64,000 nucleotides of DNA from Rhizophagus irregularis (GCF_026210795.1 NC_089429.1:3906001-3970000), one strand, 5' to 3'; positions 11,431 through 21,339 are shown, counted from the stretch's first letter. Numbers and translations: made by a program. Notes: generated from the letters alone by a model not told the origin.

Positions 11431-11447
11431 GGCAGAGAATAGGCGAG

Positions 11448-11966
11448 TTATTTTTCTAATATATTCTTCATATTTGCTATATTTTTTATGTTTCTTTCAA
11501 CTATCTTCTCATACAACGTGAGAATTGGTTGAGACTGGATAGGAGATGGTATTAGCGGTGGTATCCCATCCTTGGACTTCGATTTCTTCCCTTCGGCCTT
11601 TTTTGCCTTTTCACCTTCTTCCAAAAGTGAATCAATAGATTTGCTAGACTCTATCTTAGCATCATGTATTTGTTTTTCTAGCTCTGTAAATGGAGAAACA
11701 TCTTGGTCTTGGATCTCTGACTTAGTCCGCCCGCCTACAACATTTATATTAGAAAGCGAAACAGTCTCTCCAGGAGCAGCTGTTGACATATGAATTGGTT
11801 GATTCCACACAACCCCATTTTTTTCTTCACCTTTCCAGATCTGATAAATACGTTTTTGTGATGTACAATATTTATCTGTTAAATCCTTTAAAACTTTATC
11901 TCTAGGCTTTTTTTCAGCACATTGCATAATATGATCATAATCGGCTGGTGAAAAAGGGGGCATCAC
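11448..11966 (-). CDS. Small HTH-like protein of the Polinton-like element
   Basis: Intact 172-codon frame. The first 50 residues resemble a homeodomain-like helix-turn-helix: a basic helix with KKPRDKVLKDLTDKY, then CTSQKRIYQIWKGEE as the putative recognition helix. The rest is polar, with Lys/Glu-rich and Ser/Pro-rich stretches and a C-terminal amphipathic helix (LTLYEKIVERNIKNI). A sequence-specific DNA-binding or regulatory role in the element is plausible. The stop lies 17 bp from the convergent Gag/protease gene. The start is shared with a divergent intergenic region facing coiled-coil gene 3. I recall related short proteins in Rhizophagus but cannot name a family. Confidence 0.55.
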   Translation of the reverse strand: MMPPFSPADYDHIMQCAEKKPRDKVLKDLTDKYCTSQKRIYQIWKGEEKNGVVWNQPIHMSTAAPGETVSLSNINVVGGRTKSEIQDQDVSPFTELEKQIHDAKIESSKSIDSLLEEGEKAKKAEGKKSKSKDGIPPLIPSPIQSQPILTLYEKIVERNIKNIANMKNILEK

Positions 11967-12241
11967 ATCTCATGCGTCGCCTAAGCATAGTAGCAATATT
12001 TTTTTTTATATCTAATATAATACTCCGAAATAATTTATTAAATAGGATATATATTATTCTGAATATATAGGATATACAGGATATACAGGATATATAGGAA
12101 GATATTATTCTAGACGTATAGGATATATGGGATAAATAGGATATTTAGAAAGATTGTATTATTCTGATTGTATAGGATAAGTTTATTATCTCGGAAATAA
12201 ATTCATACATTTTTTTTCTAATATATAACCATGCTGATATT
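11967..12241. promoter_or_regulatory. Divergent intergenic region with GGATATA repeats
   Basis: 275 bp between two diverging genes of the element, the only longer non-coding gap between its genes. It contains clustered direct repeats of GGATATACA and TATAGGATAT and a repeated TATTATTCT motif at about 12049, 12105 and 12158. It is the most likely place for promoters of both genes. No experimentally recognisable element is visible. Confidence 0.35.
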
Positions 12242-13018
12242 ATGTCCAATGTGCATACATTAAATGATATAAAAGATAGAGAGGGTGGTTCTTATAAAAA
12301 ACCTGGTCATCGGCTAGGTAGTGCATATGAGCAAGAGCTCAAAAAAAAATTAAGATCTGTTACCGAATTTAACTCTGAGATTAATGATCTCAGTGAAAAG
12401 CTGGTAGATAAGTACAATGAGCGAGAAAAGGAGTCTCAGCGAACCTATGCTGATATTAGAAATAAGATTAGCCAGTTAAATGCGTCCAGTGCTAAAGTTA
12501 AATCCCAGCTTATTTCTGAACGGAAGTCTCATTCTGAGAGTTATCGTGAGCTTGAAGCCAAATATACTGCCGAAATCAAATCGCTCAAATCTTCTATTAA
12601 ATCATTGAAGAGAGAGGCAACTTTGGCCCAGAAAGTTTCGTCCGCCGACAAGATCAAGATTCTTTCTCTTGAAACTAAAGTACGTGAATTGGAAGGTAAG
12701 TTGGATGACTTGGAACTAGAACAGGTGCTCCACGATTTGAATGCAGTGGGAGGGGTGATAGAGGAGCCAGCCCAATCTGATCCTAAAAAGATCGATTCTC
12801 TCAGGCTTGAATTGGATCGAGTGAAGGAGGACCTTAATTCAAAAAATTATGAAATAGAATGTATGGAAAAAGGGAAAGAGGTGTCGGATAACATATACAA
12901 ACGGGAGCTAGATATTCGGTCTTCAGAACGATTAAAATTGATGGAGGAAAATAGTTCCCTCAGGGACCAGTTAGCGTTAAAGAAAGAGCCAAGAGGCGCT
13001 TCGCATAATGAAGTAGAT
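12242..13018 (+). pseudogene. Coiled-coil gene 3, 5' part, cut by a transposon
   Basis: An ATG at 12242 opens an uninterrupted frame. It has a short polar head and long coiled coils (residues about 30-75, 80-165 and 185-245; KTKVRELEGKLDDLELE-like heptads). The annotated stop at 13058-13060 lies inside the terminal repeat of the element at 13020, so the last 13 residues (TVTPLYSEPRYSE) are transposon sequence. Past that element (flanking TA) and the foldback element that follows, the same frame resumes at about 15592 with a membrane-anchored tail. The empty-site product would therefore be a coiled-coil protein with a C-terminal membrane segment. The body itself carries no nonsense codons, so disruption may be recent. 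Confidence 0.6.
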
Positions 13019-13019
13019 A

Positions 13020-14610
13020 CAGTCACCCCTCTCTACAGCGAACCTCGATATAGCGAATAACATGATATAACGGATCATACAATGTGGTACCGATTTTAAA
13101 TATGAAAAAAACCTTGATATAACGAAGTTTACTATTTATTTACCATATAACATAGTACGAAGTAAAGTGTGTGAATTTCTTATATAAAAATGCCTCTCGA
13201 TATAACGGATTTTTTTTATAACGAATTTTTTTCAGTTATAACGAAAAATTTCTTTATAATTAAATGTAATTATTAATAAATATTGATGCATTATGACATT
13301 AAATATCACCCCTGTGTTTTATATTTAAATTATGGATCAGGATTGTATCAGGATCGTATCAGGATTAATAATTCTGGCTATTTTATTTAATATTTAGGCA
13401 GAATTACATTAATTTACATTAATTCGGTTGTATTAGGATTCGATGTGAATTGTTATTAATTTATATTTATCACAGGGGTAAGGACACTCCTAGTTAAATT
13501 AATATATCATTAATAATTTATTTATTATATAGTCAGTTATTGTTAAACAGCATTCCTACAAAAAAAAGGAATTATAATAAACCTTTTTATATAGAACACT
13601 TCAGGAAGCATTCCCTATAATAAAAAAATAAAAAAAGAACATTAGTAAATATTCTTAAACGAAATTAAAAGAAAAAATTGAGTTGTCCCACTTACTTCTT
13701 GTCTCAAGCGTTCATTTCGAAGTCCCTACAATAAAAAAAAATAAAAAAGAATATTAGTAAATGTTCTTAAACGAAATTAAAAGAAAAAATTGAGTTGTCC
13801 CACTTACTTCTTGTCTTAAGCGTCCATTTCAAAGTCCCTACAATAAAAAAAATAAAAAAGAACATTAGTAAATGTTCTTAAACGAAATTAAAAGAAAAAA
13901 TTGAGTTGTCCCACTTACTTCTTGTCCCAAGCGTCCATTTCAAAGTCCCTACAATAAAAAAAATAAAAAAGAACATTAGTAAATGTTCTTAAACGAAATT
14001 AATAAAAAAAATCGAGTTCCCCACTTACTTCTTGTCTCAAGCGTCCATTTCGAAGTCCCTACAATAAAAAAAATAAAAAAGAACATTAGTAAATGTTCTT
14101 AAACGAAATTAATAAAAAAAATCGAGTTCTCCACTTACTTCTTGTCTCAAGCGTCCATTTCGAAGTCCAGGAAGTTCCCTATAATAAAAAAATAAAAAAA
14201 GAACATTAGTAAATGTTCTTAAATAAAAAAAATTGAGTTCCCCACTTACTTCTCGTCTCAGGCGTCCATTTCGAAGTCCAGGAAGTTTCCTACAATAAAA
14301 AAAATAAAAAAAGAACATTAGTAAATATTTTTAAACGAAATTAATATAAAAAACCCCCCAGTTCCCACTTACTTCTCATTCTAGGCATCTATTTTGAAGT
14401 TTAGAAAGCACCCCTATAAAAAAAAGATTAAAAAAAATGTTAAATTATCAGTAATCAGATCAACAAGTCACATGATCTGTATAACCGATATTCCTATACC
14501 GAAGAATTCATTATACAATACCGAATAATTCGTTATAGTGTTAACGAAGTTGCTTATAACGAAGCCCTGATCAGCTGGAACCTAGGGTTCATTATATCGA
14601 GAGGGGACTG
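13020..14610. mobile_element. pogo/Tc1-like non-autonomous element flanked by TA
   Basis: The left end CAGTCACCCCTCTC and right end GAGAGGGGACTG are inverted copies continuing into CGATATA-AACGAA-like repeats. TA lies on both sides (13018-13019, 14611-14612). The subterminal regions are full of ATATAACGAA motifs. No transposase is present. The interior holds the exon/intron-like array at 13690-14400. It is inserted in coiled-coil gene 3 of the Polinton-like element. Confidence 0.75.
13690..14400 (-). repeat. Tandem exon-intron minisatellite (array 2)
   Basis: Seven units of 110-118 bp. Read on the minus strand, each unit is a 30-nt block starting GGACTTCGAAATGGACGC and ending ACAAGAA, then GTAAG, then an AT-rich stretch with TTTACTAATG about 30 nt before TTATTGTAG, then the next block. 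Exon-like blocks lie at 13696-13725, 13808-13837, 13919-13948, 14029-14058, 14139-14168 and 14250-14279, with a degenerate seventh near 14375. The introns would be about 81 nt with consensus donor, branch point and acceptor. Each 30-nt block keeps the frame and encodes GLRNGRLRQE or close variants. Two copies have CGA changed to TGA. The units at 14139 and 14250 extend to about 40 nt. Confidence 0.7.
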
Positions 14611-14626
14611 TACTCTCAATGTCGGA

Positions 14627-15596
14627 CAACTTCCCGACAACCTTTTTCCTGACATACCCTTTGCCTGACAATGATTACCTGACAAGACATATTCCCAAAT
14701 GTATATTTTACCGACATGACACATTCCCTAATAGACATTATACCTACATGTTAGTTTTCCCGACATGACATTATCCCGACAACACATATCCCAACAGAAA
14801 TTTCCTGACATGTTGAGATGATTTACAAAAAGTAAATGTATCATGTTTATAAATATAAATATAAATGACTGTTATTAACAGTTCTTTATTTTCCTTTTTT
14901 TTCAATGTGATTTTTCACGACCAGCATGGTTTATATATATATATATATATATATTTAATAATTATTTCATTTTTTTTAATAATTTTTTAAAACCGTTTTA
15001 ATTTACTTTTTTATCTAAATTTATTTTTAATTTATTATCATTTTTTTTAAAAAATAACTATTTTATAACAATTTTTTTTTAAAAAAAGGTTTCTTAAACC
15101 GTTGTACTTTATAAGACATGGATATATTTAATAAGACAATTGTCTTATGGCAAATTCTTTTTTAAAAAGTTGTTAAAAAAATAACTGGAAATAAATAAAT
15201 GCAACTAAAATAAATTTTTGTAGGGACACAACGGGTTGCTGCAAGTTATTTTATTAAAAATTTGCACTATTAAAATGAAATATATAGTGTACATGAAATT
15301 GCGAATTTTTACTAAAATAAATATATGAATAAACAAATAAAAAAATTTTCTCCATATGTTTTATTTTAAATAATTGGGAAATTCGGGAAATCGCTTTTTT
15401 TAATGTATATGTCATGTCGAGAAAATGTCTGTCGGGAAATGTGTTGTCAGGATAATGTCATGTCGGGAGAACTAACATGTCGGTATAATGTCCATTAGGG
15501 AATGTGTCATGTTGGTAAAATATACATTCGGGAATATGTCTTGTCGGGTGATCGTTATCAGGCAAAGGGTATGTCGGAAAAAAGGTTGTCGGGAAA
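14627..15596. mobile_element. Foldback element with about 200-bp inverted arms of TGTCGGGAA repeats
   Basis: The left arm (about 14627-14820) and right arm (about 15400-15596) are long imperfect inverted copies. Both consist of repeated TTCCCGACA/TGTCGGGAA words separated by CATGT and TATTCCC motifs. The centre is AT-rich with a (TA)n tract at 14934-14955. It has no coding capacity. The exact borders and target duplication are ambiguous because the flanks resemble the repeat word. It lies just right of the element ending at 14610, also within coiled-coil gene 3. Confidence 0.6.
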
Positions 15597-15930
15597 TCGT
15601 GGTGTAACCAATACTCTACCCCTGCCTATGAATGATTCATCACAACCTTCCACTCTTAATCCTTCGTCCCAAATAATTTCTGTGGGTGGCACAGAAGCGG
15701 TATCTTTACAGGCGACTGCTCTTATCGTCACGAGCTTCTTGATGTCGCCTATATTAATATATTCTATACTTACCTTACTACTTATTGCAATTATATGGAT
15801 CGTGGTTGGGAAAAAAATATGGAATATATGGAAAAAAAGTAACCAATTTTTCACCTACGAAAATTATATAAATAGGGATCATGCAAAGCGCCTTTCGCCC
15901 AGACCAGATCATTATTATTTTCAATCCTAA
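15592..15930 (+). pseudogene. Coiled-coil gene 3, 3' part, with a membrane segment
   Basis: Just after the foldback element an open frame reads GNRGVTNTLPLPMNDSSQPS and then a Ser/Thr-rich linker. A hydrophobic region of about 45 residues follows (ATALIVTSFLMSP, ILIYSILTLLLIAIIWIVV) and then a basic tail (GKKIWNIWKKS) ending at TAA 15928-15930. Conceptual removal of the two insertions brings this frame into register with the 5' part at 12242-13018. The stop lies 4 bp before the convergent 112-codon gene. The upstream part of the open frame (from 15502) is foldback sequence, not gene. Confidence 0.5.
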
Positions 15931-15934
15931 TCGA

Positions 15935-16273
15935 CTACCGTATAAGTACTGGCGCAAATGGAACATCTTTGAATCTTTTCTTGGTGTGAGCTAATAGCTT
16001 TTCTGGTAAATCTTTGGGCGGATTTATTAAGACTTTTTTAGCTTGGACCACTGTACATGCTAATAACCAGCCAATATGGATCAGGTTACCTCCTTTACCA
16101 TTATGACCATGCTGTAGTAAATATCGATAGTCGTCCATTACGATATCTGCCATTCCTTCCTGATCTGCTATTATTTTACGAAACACCCACCTATCATCTT
16201 CTGTGATTGGGAGACGAATTTTGTTAGGTTCGAAGCCTATGTACTGGGAAACTTGGTCGCGTAGTTCAGCCAT
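15935..16273 (-). CDS. Conserved 112-residue protein of the Polinton-like element
   Basis: Intact frame from ATG 16271-16273. It has no membrane segment or signal peptide. It is a mix of charged helices (DDRWVFRKIIADQEGMADIV) and a Gly/His-rich centre (HGHNGKGGNLIHIGWLLACT), ending KRFKDVPFAPVLIR. I recall near-identical proteins in Rhizophagus, always uncharacterised. It is the gene nearest the right end, starting 30 bp inside the terminal repeat. Its preservation among decayed neighbours is notable. The function is unknown. Confidence 0.55.
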   Translation of the reverse strand: MAELRDQVSQYIGFEPNKIRLPITEDDRWVFRKIIADQEGMADIVMDDYRYLLQHGHNGKGGNLIHIGWLLACTVVQAKKVLINPPKDLPEKLLAHTKKRFKDVPFAPVLIR

Positions 16274-16302
16274 TATACCAATAAAGCTTATCTAAAATAT
16301 GT

Positions 16303-16338
16303 GTTTTTGGCTGGGGCCCCGGCTGAAATTTGCCAAAT
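16303..16338. repeat. Right terminal inverted repeat of the 11.6-kb element
   Basis: TTTTGGCTGGGGCCCC and GAAATTTGCCAAAT match, inverted and with gaps, the left end at 4727-4771. TATTA follows at 16339-16343. Confidence 0.55.
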
Positions 16339-16343
16339 TATTA

Positions 16344-16843
16344 TATGCGAAAAATACTAATGATCATCTCTGGGCATATCCGAGGCTGAGCTATATGATC
16401 GGAGATCAGAGAGATGTTCGCTTTGCAAACTCAGGTCGAATATAGAAATTGAAGTTAACCGGTAAATAAATATCACGAAAAATAATTCTAAGACAATGTT
16501 GTACAAAATAAATCTGGCCAATAAAATTTGTTGCGGTCACGTTACAGTAAATTTTTTGGTGGTGTTCTTGGGGTAGTTAATCTTGGTGTAATAACACTTG
16601 TTGCAATAATAAAAACAAATTCTGTCACACAAACAACTAGTACAACTAGTGACAACTTGCGATAAAAAAAAATCATCCCACGATGTCGTATGATCTTTAT
16701 TAGTTTTCTTTTTTGTATTTAAGCCATTAAGATAGCCATTACTTCTTATAAATAAAATAAAATAAAATTTAAGCCATTAAGATTTTTAGGGGTTTCGAAA
16801 ATTACTTTTTTGCTTACAGTTAATATTAATAAAACGGAAAATA
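16344..16843. other. Intergenic region upstream of the membrane-protein gene
   Basis: No open frame of interest. A short direct repeat AAGCCATTAAGAT occurs at about 16722 and 16772, and AT-rich sequence precedes the ATG at 16844. It probably contains the promoter of the downstream gene; no specific box can be assigned. Confidence 0.35.
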
Positions 16844-18446
16844 ATGTTTAAAAAAATCGTCAAATTTCTATTCTTCTCAACTTATTTTTTCCCTACTGCA
16901 TTAGCAAGAATACCGATTTCTGATATGTTTAACTTTGAAACAAAGGAATATGTTCCCTATATAATCGTCACTTTAATTCTTTTAATTACGCTTATTCCAA
17001 AACAAAAACTTCTACTTAAATTTATCAGGTCGATGATCTCTTTAATCTTGATATTCTTCTTAGCTCTTATTTTCCCCCTTCTATTCTGTTACAAAACACA
17101 AGGCTTCAGCAAGTTTATGATAGTTTTAATAGCTTTCTATTGTTCAATAATAACATGTATTATAATAATATGGTGTATTTTTAAATGTATAAAAAATGAA
17201 CTAATGAAAACAAAATTTATTGTCTCTGGAACCTTGATAATCCTCATAGCATTCATTTTCCCACCTTTATTCATATATGTGGCAGATGGTCTTAGCAAGT
17301 TAACAATAATTTCAACGGCCTTATATTGGAGAACTATTGCATCTATTTTAATAGCAATTATAACATTTCTAATTTCAAAAGACGAGTTAAATAAAAAAAT
17401 AGAAATAGCCATTATAATCCTCGCAATACCTTTAACATTAATTATGATAATTAGTCATCAACCTTTAGTATTTTATGCAACAAATAATCTTGATAGTGTA
17501 ACAATAACCTATTTGGTTTTACTTGATAGTCTTATTTTTATTGTCAATTTTCTTGAATTAGCAAAAAGACACTTCACTTCTTATTGCTCACCAAAATTAT
17601 TTACTTGGGGCGGGATAATGCTTGTTTTAATATCGTTGTCAATGGTTATTTATAGTGTAGTAATTGCGATCAAGTTTGGTTGGAAATACTCTTATATTAC
17701 AGCTATAGTTAGAGATGGGCATGTTATATAACAATATAAAATAACACAATGTTATATAACATATATAACATATATAACAGTTATATAACATAAATAACAA
17801 TGTGTAACAAATATAATACTGGCCAAAAAAATTGTATAGTGACTATAATTCTAGCCAAAATTATATTAAAAAATTTCTGATGTGATCGACGAAATAATTT
17901 CCTTTTTTGATTCTTGTGTAACAACTGTCAAAGATTTTCTCAATTTTTATTGGGAGACAAAATTTCCTTTTTTGGATTCTTGTGTAACGTCACGTGATAT
18001 GTGCCGAAATTAGAACTTAATTCCGGCTAACTTAAATTAATTTTGGCCAATTTTGTTATATAATGTTATATAATGTTATATATGTTATATATGTTATATA
18101 ACTAATATCAAAAAATGTTATATATGTTATATATGTTATAAATGTTATATAACGTGTTATATGCCCATCTCTAGCTATAGTTATTAATTTAGTGGTGTTC
18201 TATTGCCTTGAACTTTTATATAAAATGAAAATAGTTGGATATATAATAAGTACCATTTTATTTGGAGTAGATTACTACATTTTATTTTATACATTCCAAA
18301 ATGAAGTCAATTCAATTTCGCTCTTACTTTTCTGGGCAGATTTATGGAGTATATTATTTATAATTTATGTTAGCATTGAAAATGAAAGGGAAAATGTTGA
18401 GGGGGAAGAACCAGATTTTGATATTGAGAATTTCATATCACAATAA
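16844..18446 (+). pseudogene. Polytopic membrane protein gene split by a hAT MITE
   Basis: The ATG at 16844 starts a signal-anchor-like segment (KKIVKFLFFSTYFFPTALA). At least seven further hydrophobic spans follow, separated by short Lys-rich loops. The frame now ends in the MITE at 17729-17731. Removing the MITE and one copy of its 8-bp duplication restores an open frame that continues from 18183 through two more spans (VGYIISTILFGVDYYILFY and LLLFWADLWSILFIIYVSIE) to an acidic tail and TAA 18444-18446. The empty-site product would be about 376 residues. No other lesion is seen, so the disruption looks recent. I do not recognise a transporter family; the internal repeats (FPPLF/FPLLF followed by SKLT/SKF) suggest duplicated modules. 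Confidence 0.6.
17710..18173. mobile_element. hAT MITE, copy 1 (464 bp)
   Basis: Terminal inverted repeat TAGAGATGGGC, with an 8-bp target duplication GCTATAGT at 17702-17709 and 18174-18181, the hAT signature. The interior has subterminal GTTATATAAC arrays at both sides and a central module with two CCTTTTTTG...TTGTGTAAC blocks and a CACGTG. Every base I compared is the same as in the copy at 42780-43243. Confidence 0.85.
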
Positions 18447-19180
18447 GTATTATTATTACTATTACAATTATATATATTATATCCCATCAGTATTATGTAT
18501 ACACCAGGTAACTATTTCATTTCATTACACTCCCATGCAATAACTTTAGGACCACCTTATATTTAATAATATTAAATAAAGTGTATTGTTAATTAAATAA
18601 GATTTCTTTAAAAAAAATTTTTGTCATAATTCACATAACAAATTACAAGTGTATGATGATCATATATGGAAATGTAAAGATCGGATGATTTTTAGTGCTT
18701 TTATGTATTGGACTTTGAAATTTGATCTAACCATTAATAAAGTTAAACTAACCATAATTCCCAATTTGTATGAAAAACTCTCAAATATGCAACATGCCCA
18801 TTTCTTATTGAATATTCCACTCTATTTTTTATGTGGTTAGATTCACATAAATAATGTATGTATTATCTCTTTAAAAAACTTTTTTTTCGCTAGCATTTTT
18901 TTGCGCAAGAAGCATGGTGTATATGCAAGAAACTAGTATAAACTAACAGAGAAACTAGCAAAGTTCAAAATAAAAATTTTATATAATTTTGAACGAATAT
19001 GCTTGCTAGTAAAATATTGGATCAGTGGTAGTACCCCAAAGTGATCGATGTGGTAGTACTCCAAAGTGGTCGATGTGGTAGTATCCTAAAGTATCCCAGA
19101 GTAGTAACTATACAGGAATAGGGTCTAGAAGCTAAAAACAAGCAAAAAAATGGTGACCCACTCAAGCAGAATTATATATA
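18447..19180. other. AT-rich intergenic region with a 25-bp triplet repeat
   Basis: No supported gene; a 63-codon open stretch at 18649-18840 has no motif. At 19027-19101 three tandem 25-bp units begin GGTAGTAC or GGTAGTAT and contain CCAAAGTGRTCGATGT, the third degenerate. Confidence 0.4.
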
Positions 19181-20093
19181 CAGAGGGCGATCAGAATTAT
19201 CCGGCCACTTTTCAAGTTGGAAAAACTTATATATATATAATATAGCAATAATAAAAATTTAAAGTTAAACAAATTCATTATGTCTTTGTTTACTAATTTA
19301 GATAAAATTTTAATAATAAATTCTATCTCCATTTGCAAAAATAACTTCCCAATTCAATTAGTTATGCCATTGATAAATTTTTTATAATATTCTGGAGTAA
19401 TACCTTTTAATGCATCTTTAACATAGTACTTTTCAAGTAGTTTTATCAGAAAATTTAATAAGGTATGCAAGCATAATGTTGAAAAAGTATTATACCATAA
19501 TATTGCATATTAATTACAGGTATTATTCAAGTGTAATACTATATATGTAAATTATGAAATTTTTCGAGTTTGCGAAATTCGCAAATTTTAAAATTTAAAA
19601 TTGTATGTTAAGGATATTTCAAGATCTAGTGATTGAAATATTGTAATTTTGGGTTTATCAGATTCGTCTCACTGAGAGGATTTGAATGGTAATAATTTAA
19701 TATTTGTAGGATCGATATTCATCACATGATTACGCTCTAAAAGCCTAAATGTCACCTACGATATTTTCTGATCCTGTGATTGAAATTTTACGATTTATAA
19801 CTCTTTTGATCCGTCTCATTGAGACGATTCGAATGGTGGTAAGCACAGGTCTATCAGACCAATATTGGCGGAATTATGATATTTTTAAGATTTTTAAGTT
19901 TGTTTACACAAAATTGTAAAATTTATAAAATTTATACAATAGGTGATATCATATTTTCGAAAAATATGAAGCATGGGAATTTGTTTATTGTGATTATAAA
20001 TACAAAATTATATTTATTTATATTACATTAACACATCATAATCTACAAAATTTTAGCAAAATAAACTGGCCGGATAATTTTGATCGCCCTCTG
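19181..20093. mobile_element. Tc1/mariner-like non-autonomous element flanked by TA
   Basis: The left end CAGAGGGCGATCAGAATTAT and the right end, complementary to CAGAGGGCGATCAAAATTAT, both run on into CCGGCCA. TA flanks at 19179-19180 and 20094-20095. The interior is AT-rich without a transposase. It contains two copies of the ATTCG...GAGACGATT hairpin-like segment also found in the elements at 25576 and 30666. Confidence 0.8.
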
Positions 20094-20095
20094 TA

Positions 20096-21339
20096 GGAAA
20101 GAAAAAAGAAGTTATGCTCGAGTGAATCACCAGCAGGTGATAGGCAGGAAAGAGATTGGGAAGGCAAAAAGGTTTAGGAGAATACACGAAAAAAGGGTAT
20201 AAAAGCCATATAGCCTGAACTAATTCGGCATTTCGTGCCTCATCCTCGGCAATCAAAAAGGTCATAGAAGGTGGGATTGCAAGAATGGCACAACATCGGC
20301 ACTTTGTGCCTCACCGGCAATCAAAAAGTGAGTGAATGGATTGCGGTACATGAATTTAAGGTTGCTTGCCAAAATCAAGTAGTTTAGGCCAAGGCCGAAA
20401 CTTTTTTAAAACCGAAAGTTTAGACAATTAAAAGTAAATTTGCCGAAATTATACAATGCCGAAACTTTTACCGAAAGGCCGAAATTTGGCCGAAATTATT
20501 GGCCAACATTAATACTATAATTCTGGCCGGAATAATGATCGACGTGTAAATTTCCTTTTATGGAAATTTGTGTAACACTTGTGTGACACATTTCTCCGAT
20601 TTTACTGGGAAACAAAATTTCCTTTTTTGGAAATTTGTGTAACGTCACGTGACACAATATCATAATTTCGGCCGAATTTTAATTTTGGCCAAAATTAAGA
20701 CCGAGTTTCGGCCTAATTTCGGCATTTTCGGCATTTGATTTGATTGGCCGAAACCTTTCGGAATTTCCTTTTTAGTTTCGGCAGGTACATCTTTAGCAAA
20801 TAGATGGATTGCAAATTCGGCACTTTGTGTCTCATCCGGCAATCAAACAGATATCTCCAAACCACTGCCTTGAATGTGACGGCAAGGTAATGGGAAAGAG
20901 CCCGCAACTAGCCTGCAATAAGCTCGCAACTAGTCCGTTACCCAAAATTTTTGGCGCAGTAAATTTCAATTAATTTTGGCCAGCACTATTCCATAACTTC
21001 GGCCAGATTTTTGGATATAATAATTCGGCACCTAAGCTGGCATAAAACTGGCGAACAAATAGAAACTCTCTGGCTCCCTATTAGTTCCCTACCAATTCCA
21101 CATCAGCTCCATAACAGTTCCATGACACTACCAGGTTGCTACCATGACGCCAACTTGGATCTATCAGATCATGTATTCTAAAGATCAGTCAGAAATTAAT
21201 CACAGATCTACTGCGCCACCCGACATGATATTTTTTTACCATATTTCTGCATCTAGAAAGATAACCAAATAGGCGCGCACCTCATCCATATTTACTAACC
21301 AACAGGTCACAAAAAGAGAAAATAGACCCCATTTTTAAG
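20096..21339. other. Mixed repeat region with GGCCGAAA and CGGCAATCAAA repeats
   Basis: No gene. At 20355-20364 TTAAGGTTGC matches the left end of the piggyBac-like MITE at 40188, but no right end is found. Between about 20390 and 20780 the words CCGAAA/TTTCGG recur in both orientations. 20536-20652 is a copy of the module shared with the hAT MITEs (two CCTTTT-TTGTGTAAC blocks 67 bp apart, then TCACGTGAC). Three degenerate copies of CGGCAATCAAA plus a GTGCCTCA word lie at about 20223, 20290 and 20815. Confidence 0.4.

Larger units (their letters stand above)
4727..16338. mobile_element. Polinton-like chimeric DNA transposon with integrase, packaging ATPase and Gag/retropepsin genes
   Basis: Imperfect inverted ends (4727-4771 against 16303-16338) share AAATTTC, CAGC, GGGG and GCCAAAA blocks in the same order. 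They are flanked by a direct TATTA at 4722-4726 and 16339-16343, a 5-bp duplication of the size made by retroviral-type integrases. All genes sit tightly packed between the ends. On the minus strand are the integrase, a nuclease-like protein, the A32-type ATPase, an HTH-like protein and a 112-residue protein. On the plus strand are three coiled-coil genes and a Gag-like/CCHC/retropepsin polyprotein. Convergent gene pairs are only 4-17 bp apart. I find neither a protein-primed DNA polymerase nor a reverse transcriptase, and no jelly-roll capsid I can recognise. Two later insertions (13020-14610 and about 14627-15596) imply an original length of about 9 kb. Most genes are broken, so this copy is dead. 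Confidence 0.65.

Noticed and set aside
4727-16338. Search for a protein-primed DNA polymerase or reverse transcriptase in the Polinton-like element
   Set aside because: No YxDTDS-like or YxDD motif was seen in any frame between the ends; absence could also reflect decay.
20355-20990. Second complete piggyBac-like MITE
   Set aside because: Only the left end TTAAGGTTGC is present; no GCAACCTTAA right end was found in the following 700 bp.
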